The notes under the pieces are model-generated. The model ran no database searches and had not been told where the DNA came from. It saw only the letters and a program-made list of their open reading frames with translations. Shown piece by piece: positions 1 through 7,166 of a stretch of 41,744 bases of DNA. The stretch is taken from positions 1-41,744 of the IMG/VR virus record IMGVR_UViG_3300025889_010712. One strand, given 5' to 3'. The DNA comes from a virus. Numbering within the stretch: the stretch's first letter is position 1; each line of letters starts with the position of its first letter. The position numbers were made by a program, and so were the translations under genes.

Positions 1-2
1 AT

Positions 3-545
3 GTTGACCAAGCTACAGGACAGTTGGTCACCAGCACATCAAGTGCAACACGAAATGCTATCCAACAACAACTTGATAATGCTACTCAAGAAAGAGATGA
101 AATATCATCCAGAATTGAGGAGGCAACGGATAGTATTACATCACTAGACATACAACGAATTGACCTAGAAGCAAACAACGAAGTGGCTGCCGAAATCGGT
201 CCACTCCGTTATCTTTCCAATCTTACAGGTTGGTCAATGGACAAGGTGGTCAATATATTTGCACTCTTAATTGTCTTTGTTTTTGACCCATTAGCAGTAT
301 CATTGGTCATTGGATATAATCGTCTATCATTAATGAAAACAACGGTCAAAGATGAAAAGAAGTATGAAATTTATAAAGACGTTGAAGAAAACTATACAAA
401 GGAACAAGTTACAAATCAAATTGTAACAGAAGAATCTGAACCACTTGACAATACAGAGGAAGATGTGTTATATTTAGAGAGTAAGCCAGAAGTAGACTTT
501 AAACCACCTGTTAGAAACAACTGGGGAATCTCTAGACAACCATAA
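3..545 (+). CDS. Membrane protein with N-terminal coiled coil (5' end cut by window)
   Basis: The reading frame is open to the left edge, so the true start lies upstream; the TTG at 24 is only an internal codon. The visible part begins with a Gln/Glu/Asp-rich helical, probably coiled-coil segment. It is followed by one long hydrophobic stretch (after the GPLRYLSNLTGWSMDKVV motif, roughly codons 75-100) that could form one or two membrane passes around a central Asp-Pro. The last 70 residues are charged and acidic, likely a soluble tail. Related proteins with the same 'TGWSMDKVVN...FDPLAV' segment are, from memory, common in marine T4-like phages and have no assigned function. It sits one base before the UvdE start, so it probably shares its transcript. 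I do not recognise a function; membrane location is inferred from hydrophobicity only. Confidence 0.75.
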   Translation, partial: VDQATGQLVTSTSSATRNAIQQQLDNATQERDEISSRIEEATDSITSLDIQRIDLEANNEVAAEIGPLRYLSNLTGWSMDKVVNIFALLIVFVFDPLAVSLVIGYNRLSLMKTTVKDEKKYEIYKDVEENYTKEQVTNQIVTEESEPLDNTEEDVLYLESKPEVDFKPPVRNNWGISRQP

Positions 546-546
546 T

Positions 547-1443
547 ATGACTAATTTGGGTTATTGTTGTATAAATCTTACTCTTGCTAACGAAGGTATC
601 AAAACTTCTCGTAGCATGATTCAACGCACCTTCAGAGCCAAAGGCATCAAGTATGCCTCTGAATTGGCGCTTGAAAATGTGTGTGATTTACATAAAATTA
701 TTACTTGGAATATTCAGAACAATGTGAGACTATATCGTATTACTTCTGACCTATTCCCGTGGGAAACCGAATACCAGATAGAAGACCTGCCAGACCAACA
801 TAAGATAATTAATAAATTACGAGAGATTGGGCAGTTGATTAAACTATCTGGTATTCGTGTATCCTTTCATCCTAGTCACTTTGTCAAGTTGGGTTCTGAA
901 CGCGAGTCGGTCATTCAAAACTCTATTCATAACATTGACCATCACGCAAAAATCTTTGACCTTATGGAACTACCTAAGACATATGAGTATCCTATCAATA
1001 TTCATATCGGTTCCAAAGGTTCCAGTAAGGAACAAACTATCAAGCGTTTTCTCAACAGCATTGACCAACTCTCCGATTCTGCTCGGTCACGCCTCGTAGT
1101 TGAGAACGACGACAAAGCCTCTCTATATTCGGTCAAACAACTATGTGATATCCTAGACGATACACCTGTTACATTTGACTATTTCCACCATACTTTTCAT
1201 ACCGATGATGTATCTGAGGAAGATGCATTCTTTATGGCGTATGATACTTGGGGTAACCATACACCCCTATTCCACTATTCAGATAGTAAGCGAGAATACG
1301 AAGACAACAAGTCCAAAAATACTGCACACGCGGACTATCTTTATAATCCTATCAACACATATGATATGCCCGTTGATATTGATTTAGAAGCTAAATCCAA
1401 AGAACTTGCGTTGTTCAAATATTGGAATGATTTTGGTACTTGA
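547..1443 (+). CDS. uvdE: UV-damage endonuclease UvdE/UVDE
   Basis: This 298-residue protein has the usual length of the UVDE family, TIM-barrel metal-dependent endonucleases that nick DNA 5' to UV photoproducts and start repair without glycosylase action. Visible family signatures are HPSHF (H108, H111), NIHIGSKG (H153), VVENDD (E186), FDYFHH (D211, H214), FHYSDSK (H243), HADYL (H261) and the C-terminal DIDLEAKSKE (E281). These match the His/Asp/Glu metal ligands known for the family, so the enzyme looks intact. The N-terminal 'LGYCCINLTL' start is also typical. T4 itself uses the unrelated DenV glycosylase, so this is a functional replacement in this phage. The gene starts one base after the preceding stop and is followed nine bases later by a glycosyltransferase. 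The assignment rests on motif recognition. Confidence 0.93.
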   Translation: MTNLGYCCINLTLANEGIKTSRSMIQRTFRAKGIKYASELALENVCDLHKIITWNIQNNVRLYRITSDLFPWETEYQIEDLPDQHKIINKLREIGQLIKLSGIRVSFHPSHFVKLGSERESVIQNSIHNIDHHAKIFDLMELPKTYEYPINIHIGSKGSSKEQTIKRFLNSIDQLSDSARSRLVVENDDKASLYSVKQLCDILDDTPVTFDYFHHTFHTDDVSEEDAFFMAYDTWGNHTPLFHYSDSKREYEDNKSKNTAHADYLYNPINTYDMPVDIDLEAKSKELALFKYWNDFGT

Positions 1444-1458
1444 CATAGGGAGTTGATT

Positions 1459-2073
1459 ATGATAAGTTATTTAGTAACAACAAAAAATGAAGGTAAATGT
1501 ATAGAAACATTGTTATCTCAAATATTAAAATATATGTCTAATGAAGATGAAATTGTTATAATTGATGATAACTCAACGGACCAAACGACTCTAAATATTT
1601 TAGAATCGGTTAAATCAGATAGAGTTCGTATTTTTAAACATGACCTAAATAAAGATTTTGCAAGTCATAAAAACTTTGGTAAAGAACAATGTAATAATAA
1701 GTGGATTTTTCAATTGGATGCCGATGAAACGGTTTCGGATTATTTGATGCGGAATATTCACACGTTATTGGAATACAATGAAGAAATAGAACTTTTAGCA
1801 GTACCACGGGTCAATATTGTAAATGGATTGACTCAAGAGGATGTAAATAAATGGCGTTGGAGAGTTAATGAAATGGGTTGGGTAATGTGGCCTGACTTCC
1901 AAACCAGAATCTTCCAAAACAAGCCAGAAATTAAGTGGAAAAATAAAGTGCATGAAGTCATTACTGGTCATAAAACATTCACCACATTACCAGAAGAAAA
2001 AGAATGGGCGCTTTACCACATAAAGGATATTGAAAGACAGAGAGCACAAAATGCCTTATACGATACTATCTAA
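1459..2073 (+). CDS. Family 2 glycosyltransferase
   Basis: The 204-residue protein has the GT-A fold signatures of glycosyltransferase family 2: the N-terminal ISYLVTTKNE strand, an EIVIIDDNSTDQT nucleotide-binding segment near residues 31-43, and the metal-binding DxD in FQLDADE (D87, D89). The later segment with WPDFQTRIF and KVHEVI is typical of small GT2 enzymes. Such enzymes move a sugar from a nucleotide-sugar donor to a glycan, protein or modified base; the acceptor cannot be read from the sequence. I chose ATG 1459 over the upstream in-frame TTG 1453 because AGGGAG at 1447-1452 is correctly spaced from it. The C terminus overlaps the start of the next gene by 23 bases. Possible roles are glycosylation of virion proteins, phage DNA or host surface, none demonstrated here. 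Confidence 0.85.
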   Translation: MISYLVTTKNEGKCIETLLSQILKYMSNEDEIVIIDDNSTDQTTLNILESVKSDRVRIFKHDLNKDFASHKNFGKEQCNNKWIFQLDADETVSDYLMRNIHTLLEYNEEIELLAVPRVNIVNGLTQEDVNKWRWRVNEMGWVMWPDFQTRIFQNKPEIKWKNKVHEVITGHKTFTTLPEEKEWALYHIKDIERQRAQNALYDTI

Positions 2074-3148
2074 AATAACACCAACATATACATTTGATGA
2101 TGTTCAGATTGTTCCACAGTATAGTGAGATTCAATCTCGTTCACATTGTGACACATCTACATTATTGACCGAAAATTATCACATTGATATTCCACTAATC
2201 GCTTCGCCAATGGCTTCTATTTGTGAATTTGATATGGCATTCAAGATGTGGCAATTGGGTGGAGTTGGGGTTATTCATAGATTTAATACCATTGATGAAC
2301 AAGTAGAAATGGTAAGTAAATTAAAGTCCAAACAGAAAGAATTGATTGATATGGGAACTGAGTGGACTAGTTATAGATATACGAATCCTGTTATCGCGGC
2401 CGCCATTGGAGCCAAAGAACAGGATATATATAGAGCAAGAGCGTTGGTTGAGGCTGGTGCCAACGTTTTGGTTATAGATATTGCACACGGTCACCATTCA
2501 TCCACGCGACATACCCTAGAAGAATTAAAGATGTTACGGGAGTCGCCAAACATGGAGTTTGATGTAATCGCAGGAAATATAGCAACCGCCAGAGCAGTTG
2601 AAGATTTGGAATACTGGGGAGCTAATGGACTACGAGTTGGAATAGGCGGTGGGTCAGTGTGTGAGACTCGCATTAGAACAGGAGTGGGAATCCCACAGGT
2701 TTCGTGTCTTTACGAAACCTCAACTGTCGCGAACACACCCATAATCTCATGTGGTGGAACTCGTTACCCCGGTGATGTGGCTAAAGCATTAGTCGCAGGT
2801 GCCTCTTCGGTAATTCTCGGTTCAATGATTTCTGGAACGGATGAAACTCCCGGCGATATTATGCACTTCGGGTCATACGGAAAGAGACAACGAATGAAAA
2901 TTTACCACGGGTCTGCCAGTGATGTTCAAAAAACTCTCTCCTCAACTGATATGAATAACATTGAGGGAACCGCGGCCATGGTTCCAATGAAGGGTTCTGT
3001 TGAGAGAATAGTAAATGAAATTATGGATGGAGTGAGGTCAGCAATGAGTTATGTGGGAGCTAAAACAATTGACGAGTTGTATGTCAATGGCAACTTTGTA
3101 TCGGTGACCACAAACGGGTTACGAGAGGCGATGCCCCACCTGTTATAA
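2051..3148 (+). CDS. IMP dehydrogenase / GMP reductase family protein (no CBS domains)
   Basis: A 365-residue TIM-barrel enzyme of the IMPDH/GMPR family. Visible signatures are TYTFDDVQIVP at the N terminus, the phosphate-binding and catalytic loop VGIGGGSVCETRIRTGVG with the nucleophilic Cys at 204 and Thr at 206, GGTRYPGDVAKAL, the second phosphate site GASSVILGSMISGT, and the C-terminal EGTAAMVPMKGSV flap-like segment. The CBS pair inserted in most bacterial IMPDHs is absent, which fits GMP reductase (about 345 residues) or a minimal IMPDH. 'GSVC.TR..TGVG' leans to GMPR, but the substrate direction (IMP to XMP, or GMP to IMP) cannot be settled by eye. The usual Thr between Cys and Thr is Glu here. 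ATG 2051 is preferred over TTG 2030; the 23-base overlap with the glycosyltransferase suggests coupled translation. Likely role: adjusting guanine nucleotide pools during infection. Confidence 0.88.
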   Translation: MPYTILSKITPTYTFDDVQIVPQYSEIQSRSHCDTSTLLTENYHIDIPLIASPMASICEFDMAFKMWQLGGVGVIHRFNTIDEQVEMVSKLKSKQKELIDMGTEWTSYRYTNPVIAAAIGAKEQDIYRARALVEAGANVLVIDIAHGHHSSTRHTLEELKMLRESPNMEFDVIAGNIATARAVEDLEYWGANGLRVGIGGGSVCETRIRTGVGIPQVSCLYETSTVANTPIISCGGTRYPGDVAKALVAGASSVILGSMISGTDETPGDIMHFGSYGKRQRMKIYHGSASDVQKTLSSTDMNNIEGTAAMVPMKGSVERIVNEIMDGVRSAMSYVGAKTIDELYVNGNFVSVTTNGLREAMPHLL

Positions 3149-3149
3149 T
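3141..3149 (+). promoter_or_regulatory. Possible extended -10 promoter (TGTTATAAT)
   Basis: TGTTATAAT at 3141-3149 is a perfect extended -10 element of the sigma-70 type and overlaps the stop codon of the IMPDH/GMPR gene. It lies 24 bases before the lysozyme-like gene, giving a short leader that holds AAGGAG. No convincing -35 hexamer is visible 16-18 bases upstream, although extended -10 promoters can lack one. In an AT-rich genome a chance match is possible. Confidence 0.3.
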
Positions 3150-3173
3150 TGTTTCACTTAACAAGGAGTCAGA

Positions 3174-3731
3174 ATGAAAATTAGACTTATGTTAAGCTTT
3201 TTAGCAGTAATTAGTTTAAGTAGTTTTACAACAAAAAATAAAATAGAACAACCAATTCCTGTCATAGAGATAGAAGAGGTAATAGTAACTGAACCACCTA
3301 CGATTCATGAATTACAAGAATTGATGGATGCTATTGGTTACTTTGAAAGTAATAATCGTTATGATATAGTAAACCCACATGGATTCATGGGTAGATATCA
3401 GTTTAGTCCAAGAACTGTGGCATATCTTGGGTATGATGTAACTAGGGAGGAGTTTCTAAACAACCCACAGTTGCAAGATAGTGTAATGGTTTCCTATATT
3501 AGAGACAATTACAATAGTTTACAAAATTATATTGATGAATATGCATATACCACCCACAATGGACTGTATATTACACCATCGTCTATATTGGCCGGAGCCC
3601 ATTATGCCGGCGCGGGTGGAATGAAAAAGTTTCTAACTAGTAATAAAGAAACAATTGATTCTAACGGTATGACAATCACAAGGTATATGAAAAAATTTAC
3701 AGATTATGAAATTAATCTAGAGGAGTTATAA
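3174..3731 (+). CDS. Secreted lysozyme-like / lytic transglycosylase protein
   Basis: The first 20 or so residues (MKIRLMLSFLAVISLSSF) form a typical signal peptide with no lipobox Cys. Residues 45-150 resemble the lysozyme-like superfamily. AIGYFESNNRYD carries a plausible catalytic Glu (E58), followed by GFMGRYQFSP (G73-Y75 region) and ILAGAHYAGAGGM near 138-150, the pattern of soluble lytic transglycosylases that cleave peptidoglycan in the periplasm. A strong AAGGAG lies seven bases before the ATG. Export by the host secretion system would place it at the cell wall, suggesting a lysis role rather than a virion-borne one, but no holin is identifiable beside it. The next gene starts four bases after its stop. 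It could alternatively act in superinfection control; the fold assignment is by motif only. Confidence 0.75.
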   Translation: MKIRLMLSFLAVISLSSFTTKNKIEQPIPVIEIEEVIVTEPPTIHELQELMDAIGYFESNNRYDIVNPHGFMGRYQFSPRTVAYLGYDVTREEFLNNPQLQDSVMVSYIRDNYNSLQNYIDEYAYTTHNGLYITPSSILAGAHYAGAGGMKKFLTSNKETIDSNGMTITRYMKKFTDYEINLEEL

Positions 3732-3735
3732 AGTT

Positions 3736-4029
3736 ATGTTTTGGGCATCGCTGGTTACGTCTATTCTTCTCAATGTTGTTTTAATTTATAGTTCATACAT
3801 TACATTGAAAAAGTTAGAACAATTTGAAGATATTACAGAGGAATATGAGAAACGTATTCTACAATTTTATGAAGAAGTTTCAGAAATATTGGCTATATCT
3901 AGAAGTTTAGACAAACGAGAAATGTTTGAAAAAGATGATGAGGTAGGACAACTTTTTGAACAATTAATTGACACCGTTGGTGGTCTAAGGAAGTTAATAT
4001 ATGTCACGGAAGAAACGGACAAAATCTAA
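3736..4029 (+). CDS. Small membrane protein of unknown function
   Basis: A 97-residue protein with one N-terminal membrane segment (about residues 4-24, SLVTSILLNVVLIYSSYITL), followed by a highly charged helical, probably coiled-coil domain. GAGGAG at 3720-3725 precedes the ATG at an acceptable distance. The C-terminal 29 bases overlap the sigma factor gene in another frame. Its position after the lysozyme-like gene makes a lysis accessory (holin-like or spanin-like) conceivable, but a single membrane segment plus coiled coil is not diagnostic. I do not recognise the family. Confidence 0.7.
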   Translation: MFWASLVTSILLNVVLIYSSYITLKKLEQFEDITEEYEKRILQFYEEVSEILAISRSLDKREMFEKDDEVGQLFEQLIDTVGGLRKLIYVTEETDKI

Positions 4030-4729
4030 GAATAGAGTTTATTGGACACAAGAAACAGAAGACGCCATTATTCGATACAATACAGAACAAGACGAATTAT
4101 TTAGAGAAAAAATATTTAGGGACCATATATACGAACCACTAGACAAGATGGCCGAAAATATAATTAATCGTTTTAAATTTCCTTATATGGACGGTTCGTT
4201 TGAGGATGTTAAAAGTGAGGTTATTTCTTATTTAATTTTAAAGCTCCCAAACTTCACTGAAGAGAAAGGAAAATCGTTCAGTTATTTTTCGGTTGTAGCT
4301 AAAAATTATCTAATACTCCAGAATAACAAAAGATACAAAGAAGAAAAACGAACTGTATATTTGTCAGATAAGACTGATGAAAGTTATTCCGTGCAAGACA
4401 CACTAATTTTGGACCCAAATGAATCCTATCATGAACCAGAACGTGTCGAGTTTATAAAATTATTTGTAAAATATTGGGATGGAAATTTACATCAAATTTT
4501 TCCAAAAGACAAAGACTTAGAGATTGGTTATGCAATTTTATTATTATTGAGCAAGTCTGGTCACATCAACAATTTTAATAAAAAGGCAATCTATTTAATG
4601 ATACGAGATATTACAGATTGTAAGACACAAGATATTACAAAAATCGTAAAAGAACTAAAAGTTATACTTGACCGACAATATAAATACTTTCAAAGAACCG
4701 GAAGATTATCCGAATACTTTGGTAAGTAA
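4001..4729 (+). CDS. gp55: gp55-like late-transcription sigma factor
   Basis: 242 residues (T4 gp55 is 185). The core resembles a reduced sigma-70 region 2: ETEDAIIRYN near residues 18-27, AENIINRFKFPYMDGSFEDVK near 51-71, EVISYLILKLPNF, and KGKSFSYFSVVAKNYLI (89-105), followed by a basic stretch NNKRYKEEKR. T4 gp55 directs host RNA polymerase to late promoters whose only core element is TATAAATA, together with gp33 and the gp45 clamp; neither of those is in this window. Two perfect TATAAATA boxes occur in this window ahead of the baseplate and fibre genes, one inside the 3' end of this gene. The start ATG 4001 lies inside the preceding gene. The family call is by recognition of the conserved block. 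Confidence 0.85.
   Translation: MSRKKRTKSKNRVYWTQETEDAIIRYNTEQDELFREKIFRDHIYEPLDKMAENIINRFKFPYMDGSFEDVKSEVISYLILKLPNFTEEKGKSFSYFSVVAKNYLILQNNKRYKEEKRTVYLSDKTDESYSVQDTLILDPNESYHEPERVEFIKLFVKYWDGNLHQIFPKDKDLEIGYAILLLLSKSGHINNFNKKAIYLMIRDITDCKTQDITKIVKELKVILDRQYKYFQRTGRLSEYFGK
4679..4686 (+). promoter_or_regulatory. T4-type late promoter box TATAAATA (baseplate operon)
   Basis: A perfect TATAAATA lies at 4679-4686, inside the last codons of the gp55-like gene and 69 bases before ATG 4756. In T4 transcription begins about six or seven bases beyond this box, so a leader of roughly 63 bases would precede the baseplate genes. It is one of only two perfect plus-strand copies I noticed in the window, and both lie just upstream of a structural gene cluster. 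No transcript data are available. Confidence 0.6.
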
Positions 4730-4755
4730 ATAATTATAGTAAATGGAGATTTACT

Positions 4756-5136
4756 ATGGAACAACCAGTATTTGATAATAAAACATTAGCCGATGTTTTT
4801 AAAGACATCTATAAAAATACAGAGAGTAAGAGAGAACAAATTAATCAATTTATTCTTAAACTTACACAACTCATTAGAACCCCCGAAGATGCGGCGGTGA
4901 TAGCTCCCGTCATCAAAGATTTTATGGAGGTCAATGTTAAAAACGACGAACACATTGTTCGTGTCGCTCAAATTGCACAAAGAGCTATGTCTATTGGAGC
5001 TAAGGCTTCTTCCTCTACTGACTTATTAACGGAAGAAGAAAAACAACAACTCTTAAACAATATCAGTTTTGAAATTGATGAGTTACAAGAAGAGGCAAAA
5101 CAGGTCGAAGAAGAATTACAAAACTTGAGAAGTTAA
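4756..5136 (+). CDS. Hypothetical helical protein at head of baseplate operon
   Basis: A 126-residue, mostly helical, acidic protein. The N-terminal half (to about residue 85) is a globular-looking helical region; the C-terminal 40 residues, ending in LQEEAKQVEEELQNL, look like a coiled coil. GGAG at 4745-4748 precedes the ATG. It is the first gene after the TATAAATA box and ends one base before the gp5-like gene, so it is probably made late with the baseplate. No family is recognised. A chaperone or assembly factor for the tail is possible by position only. Confidence 0.75.
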   Translation: MEQPVFDNKTLADVFKDIYKNTESKREQINQFILKLTQLIRTPEDAAVIAPVIKDFMEVNVKNDEHIVRVAQIAQRAMSIGAKASSSTDLLTEEEKQQLLNNISFEIDELQEEAKQVEEELQNLRS

Positions 5137-5137
5137 T

Positions 5138-6376
5138 ATGAGTAATTTATTCTGGAACCCATCAATATCAGGCAATATAAAATCATTTGGATTATACGCT
5201 ACCAGTGCTATTGTAATAGATGTAATAATAAACGAGGAACACCCCGACTACGGTAGTGATGGATTTGAAGTAGGACGTATTAGATTCAAATATCTTGATT
5301 ATGGTGGACATTCATCTACACCCCAAACCTCTTTTTATGCATATCCAATAGAAGTCGGTGTATTAGAATATCCTTTAATTGGTGAAACCGTAATGGTTCA
5401 AAAAATTCAAGGAATTCATTTTTATACTAGACGAGTCAATATTAATAAAACTTTACAATTAAATGGGTTTCCAAATATTGTAAATCGTTCAAATGCCCCC
5501 AAAACACAACAGAATAGAACCATACAATCTCAACAGGCCAGAGAGGGAATTTTAGCCCAAACAGATGGTGGTGTTCCAGAAGAAAATTTAACAAATGAAA
5601 AATATAAGGCCAGACCAAATCTTTATAATTTAAAGAGTTTTGATGGTGACGTAATATTTCAAAATCGTTATGGAGCTACAATACGTCTAGGTTCATCTCA
5701 GATGCAAGATGCCTTCAATCAAAAAGTAACGCCAAATTTATCAACCGGGACAAACGTTTTGGGTCCAACAAATTCTGAAAGAAACGATGCGATTATAGTC
5801 ATGAGGGTTGGTCAGAAAGAAAATTCAAATAAAACCAAAAATACTCCATATGCATTGACTGTAGAGGATATAAATTTGGATTCTTCTTGTTTTGTGATGT
5901 CAGAAAAACAAGACATAAATTTTTATTTTTCTTCAAATTTCACAACTCTTGAACAATTAAATGTATTTGATTATAAACCAACTATAAATGATGGAACTGG
6001 AAATAATAAAACCACACTATCAGAAAACCAAACAATATTGAATAGTGGAAGATTGGTTTTTAATTCCAAACAAAATGATATTTTATTTTCTTCGAATAGA
6101 CATCTGTTGATGACATCAAAAGAACATATGGTAGTTGACGGAGGAGACAATATTTATATCAATCCAGTAGGAGGCCAGTTATTTTTAGGAACTATATCCG
6201 ATATTAATTCCGTAGTTAAATATAATGAACTACGGTCAGTACTGGAAACGATAAAATCTTGTTTAACCATATTAGCTAATAGACCGGGGGTTCCACCCGC
6301 CACACAAATTAAAGTTTTGTTAGACATCATGTCTATTCCAACTATAAAAAGCAACCTAGTTAAAATAAGAGACTGA
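5138..6376 (+). CDS. gp5-like baseplate central spike protein (OB-fold)
   Basis: 412 residues. The N-terminal domain (about 20-105) has the OB-fold signature of gp5/VgrG hub proteins: VGRIRFKYLDY, then VLEYPLIGETVMVQ, then a strand-rich end. The middle (130-280) contains FDGDVIFQNRYGATIRLGSS, a motif also common in phage spike proteins. The C-terminal half has beta-strand repeats such as DILFSSNRHLLMTSKEHMVVD and NIYINPVGGQLFLG, resembling the start of a spike beta-helix. I see no lysozyme domain like that of T4 gp5; a separate lysozyme-like gene lies at 3174, but it has a signal peptide. The likely location is the centre of the baseplate, as the membrane-puncturing device. The gene abuts the preceding one and is followed by a 31-base gap. 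Confidence 0.75.
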   Translation: MSNLFWNPSISGNIKSFGLYATSAIVIDVIINEEHPDYGSDGFEVGRIRFKYLDYGGHSSTPQTSFYAYPIEVGVLEYPLIGETVMVQKIQGIHFYTRRVNINKTLQLNGFPNIVNRSNAPKTQQNRTIQSQQAREGILAQTDGGVPEENLTNEKYKARPNLYNLKSFDGDVIFQNRYGATIRLGSSQMQDAFNQKVTPNLSTGTNVLGPTNSERNDAIIVMRVGQKENSNKTKNTPYALTVEDINLDSSCFVMSEKQDINFYFSSNFTTLEQLNVFDYKPTINDGTGNNKTTLSENQTILNSGRLVFNSKQNDILFSSNRHLLMTSKEHMVVDGGDNIYINPVGGQLFLGTISDINSVVKYNELRSVLETIKSCLTILANRPGVPPATQIKVLLDIMSIPTIKSNLVKIRD

Positions 6377-6407
6377 ACTATTTATAAGAGAACAATAGGA
6401 GTATAGT

Positions 6408-6779
6408 ATGACTAGCAAAGAATTATCAAAATTAATTAGAGAATTTGTTAAAGCAGAAATCCAACATCAAAAGGCCGAAATTATTAAAGAGGTCAAAGCA
6501 GAAATGTTTGATATGATGATGTCTTCTAACAAATCACAACTACAAACCGAAACCGTTCAAGCACAATCAACATCAGAAATGACCCGTGCACAGTTAAGAG
6601 AAATGTTCACGCAAAAAATGGGAGCGGACACATTCAATTTCAATACACAGAATGTTCAAGTCGCGCCCGCTAAATTGCCTGAGACATTTCAGGGTGGTGC
6701 TATAACAGATAAACACCATGATGTATTGGACGCGATGAATAGAGATTATGGTGCGTTAATGAAAAAGATGGGAATCTAG
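6408..6779 (+). CDS. Hypothetical protein between spike and gp25 genes
   Basis: A 123-residue protein with a charged helical N terminus (KELSKLIREFVKAEIQHQKAEIIKEVKAEM, residues 3-32, coiled-coil-like), a polar linker, and a conserved-looking C-terminal tail. TATAGTATG is preceded by AGGAG at a good distance. It lies between the gp5-like and gp25-like genes and ends three bases before the latter, so a structural or assembly role in the baseplate is likely by position. I do not recognise its family. Confidence 0.75.
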   Translation: MTSKELSKLIREFVKAEIQHQKAEIIKEVKAEMFDMMMSSNKSQLQTETVQAQSTSEMTRAQLREMFTQKMGADTFNFNTQNVQVAPAKLPETFQGGAITDKHHDVLDAMNRDYGALMKKMGI

Positions 6780-6782
6780 TAA

Positions 6783-7157
6783 ATGGCTAGGGGATTTACA
6801 TTACCACTTGAAAGAGGAACAGGTGGATATTTTCAAATGTCTGAGACTGTATTAGAACAGGTCAAGAGTAATTTTATTAATTTGATTTTAACAATCCCCG
6901 GTGAAAGATTCAATAACCCAACATTTGGTTGTAATATTCATAGATTGGTTTTTGATTTTAATAATGATGACTTCTCTGTCAATGCAAGACAGTCGGTTGA
7001 AGACGCAGTTGAACGATGGATGCCTTATCTACAATTAGAGGAATTTGTTTTTCAACCAAACAATGATGACAAAAATAATTATAGAGCAAGTATGTATGTA
7101 AAATATAGGTTATCTGAAAATCCTAACTTCAGTGATGAAGTATTGATACAATTTTGA
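6783..7157 (+). CDS. gp25: gp25-like baseplate wedge subunit
   Basis: 124 residues, close to T4 gp25 (132). The family pattern is clear: an N-terminal FTLPLERGTGGYF, the central ETVLEQVKSNFINLILTIPGERFNNPTFGC block (the 'PGER..P.FG' signature near residues 41-51), then an amphipathic helical part SVEDAVERWMPYL and a C-terminal strand IQF. In contractile tails gp25 sits in the wedge beside gp6 and gp53 and helps nucleate the sheath. No strong ribosome-binding site is visible; translation may be coupled to the gene ending three bases upstream. The following gp6-like gene begins nine bases later, the canonical order. Confidence 0.92.
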   Translation: MARGFTLPLERGTGGYFQMSETVLEQVKSNFINLILTIPGERFNNPTFGCNIHRLVFDFNNDDFSVNARQSVEDAVERWMPYLQLEEFVFQPNNDDKNNYRASMYVKYRLSENPNFSDEVLIQF

Positions 7158-7166
7158 GGATATTAA

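Noticed and set aside
1-147. ATG at base 1 starting a short frame
   Set aside because: It runs only to about 147 and overlaps the longer frame open from the left edge, which has a sensible coiled-coil and membrane composition.
6379-6386. TATTTATA, a minus-strand TATAAATA box
   Set aside because: It points away from all genes; no minus-strand coding region is supported, so it is probably a chance match in an AT-rich gap.
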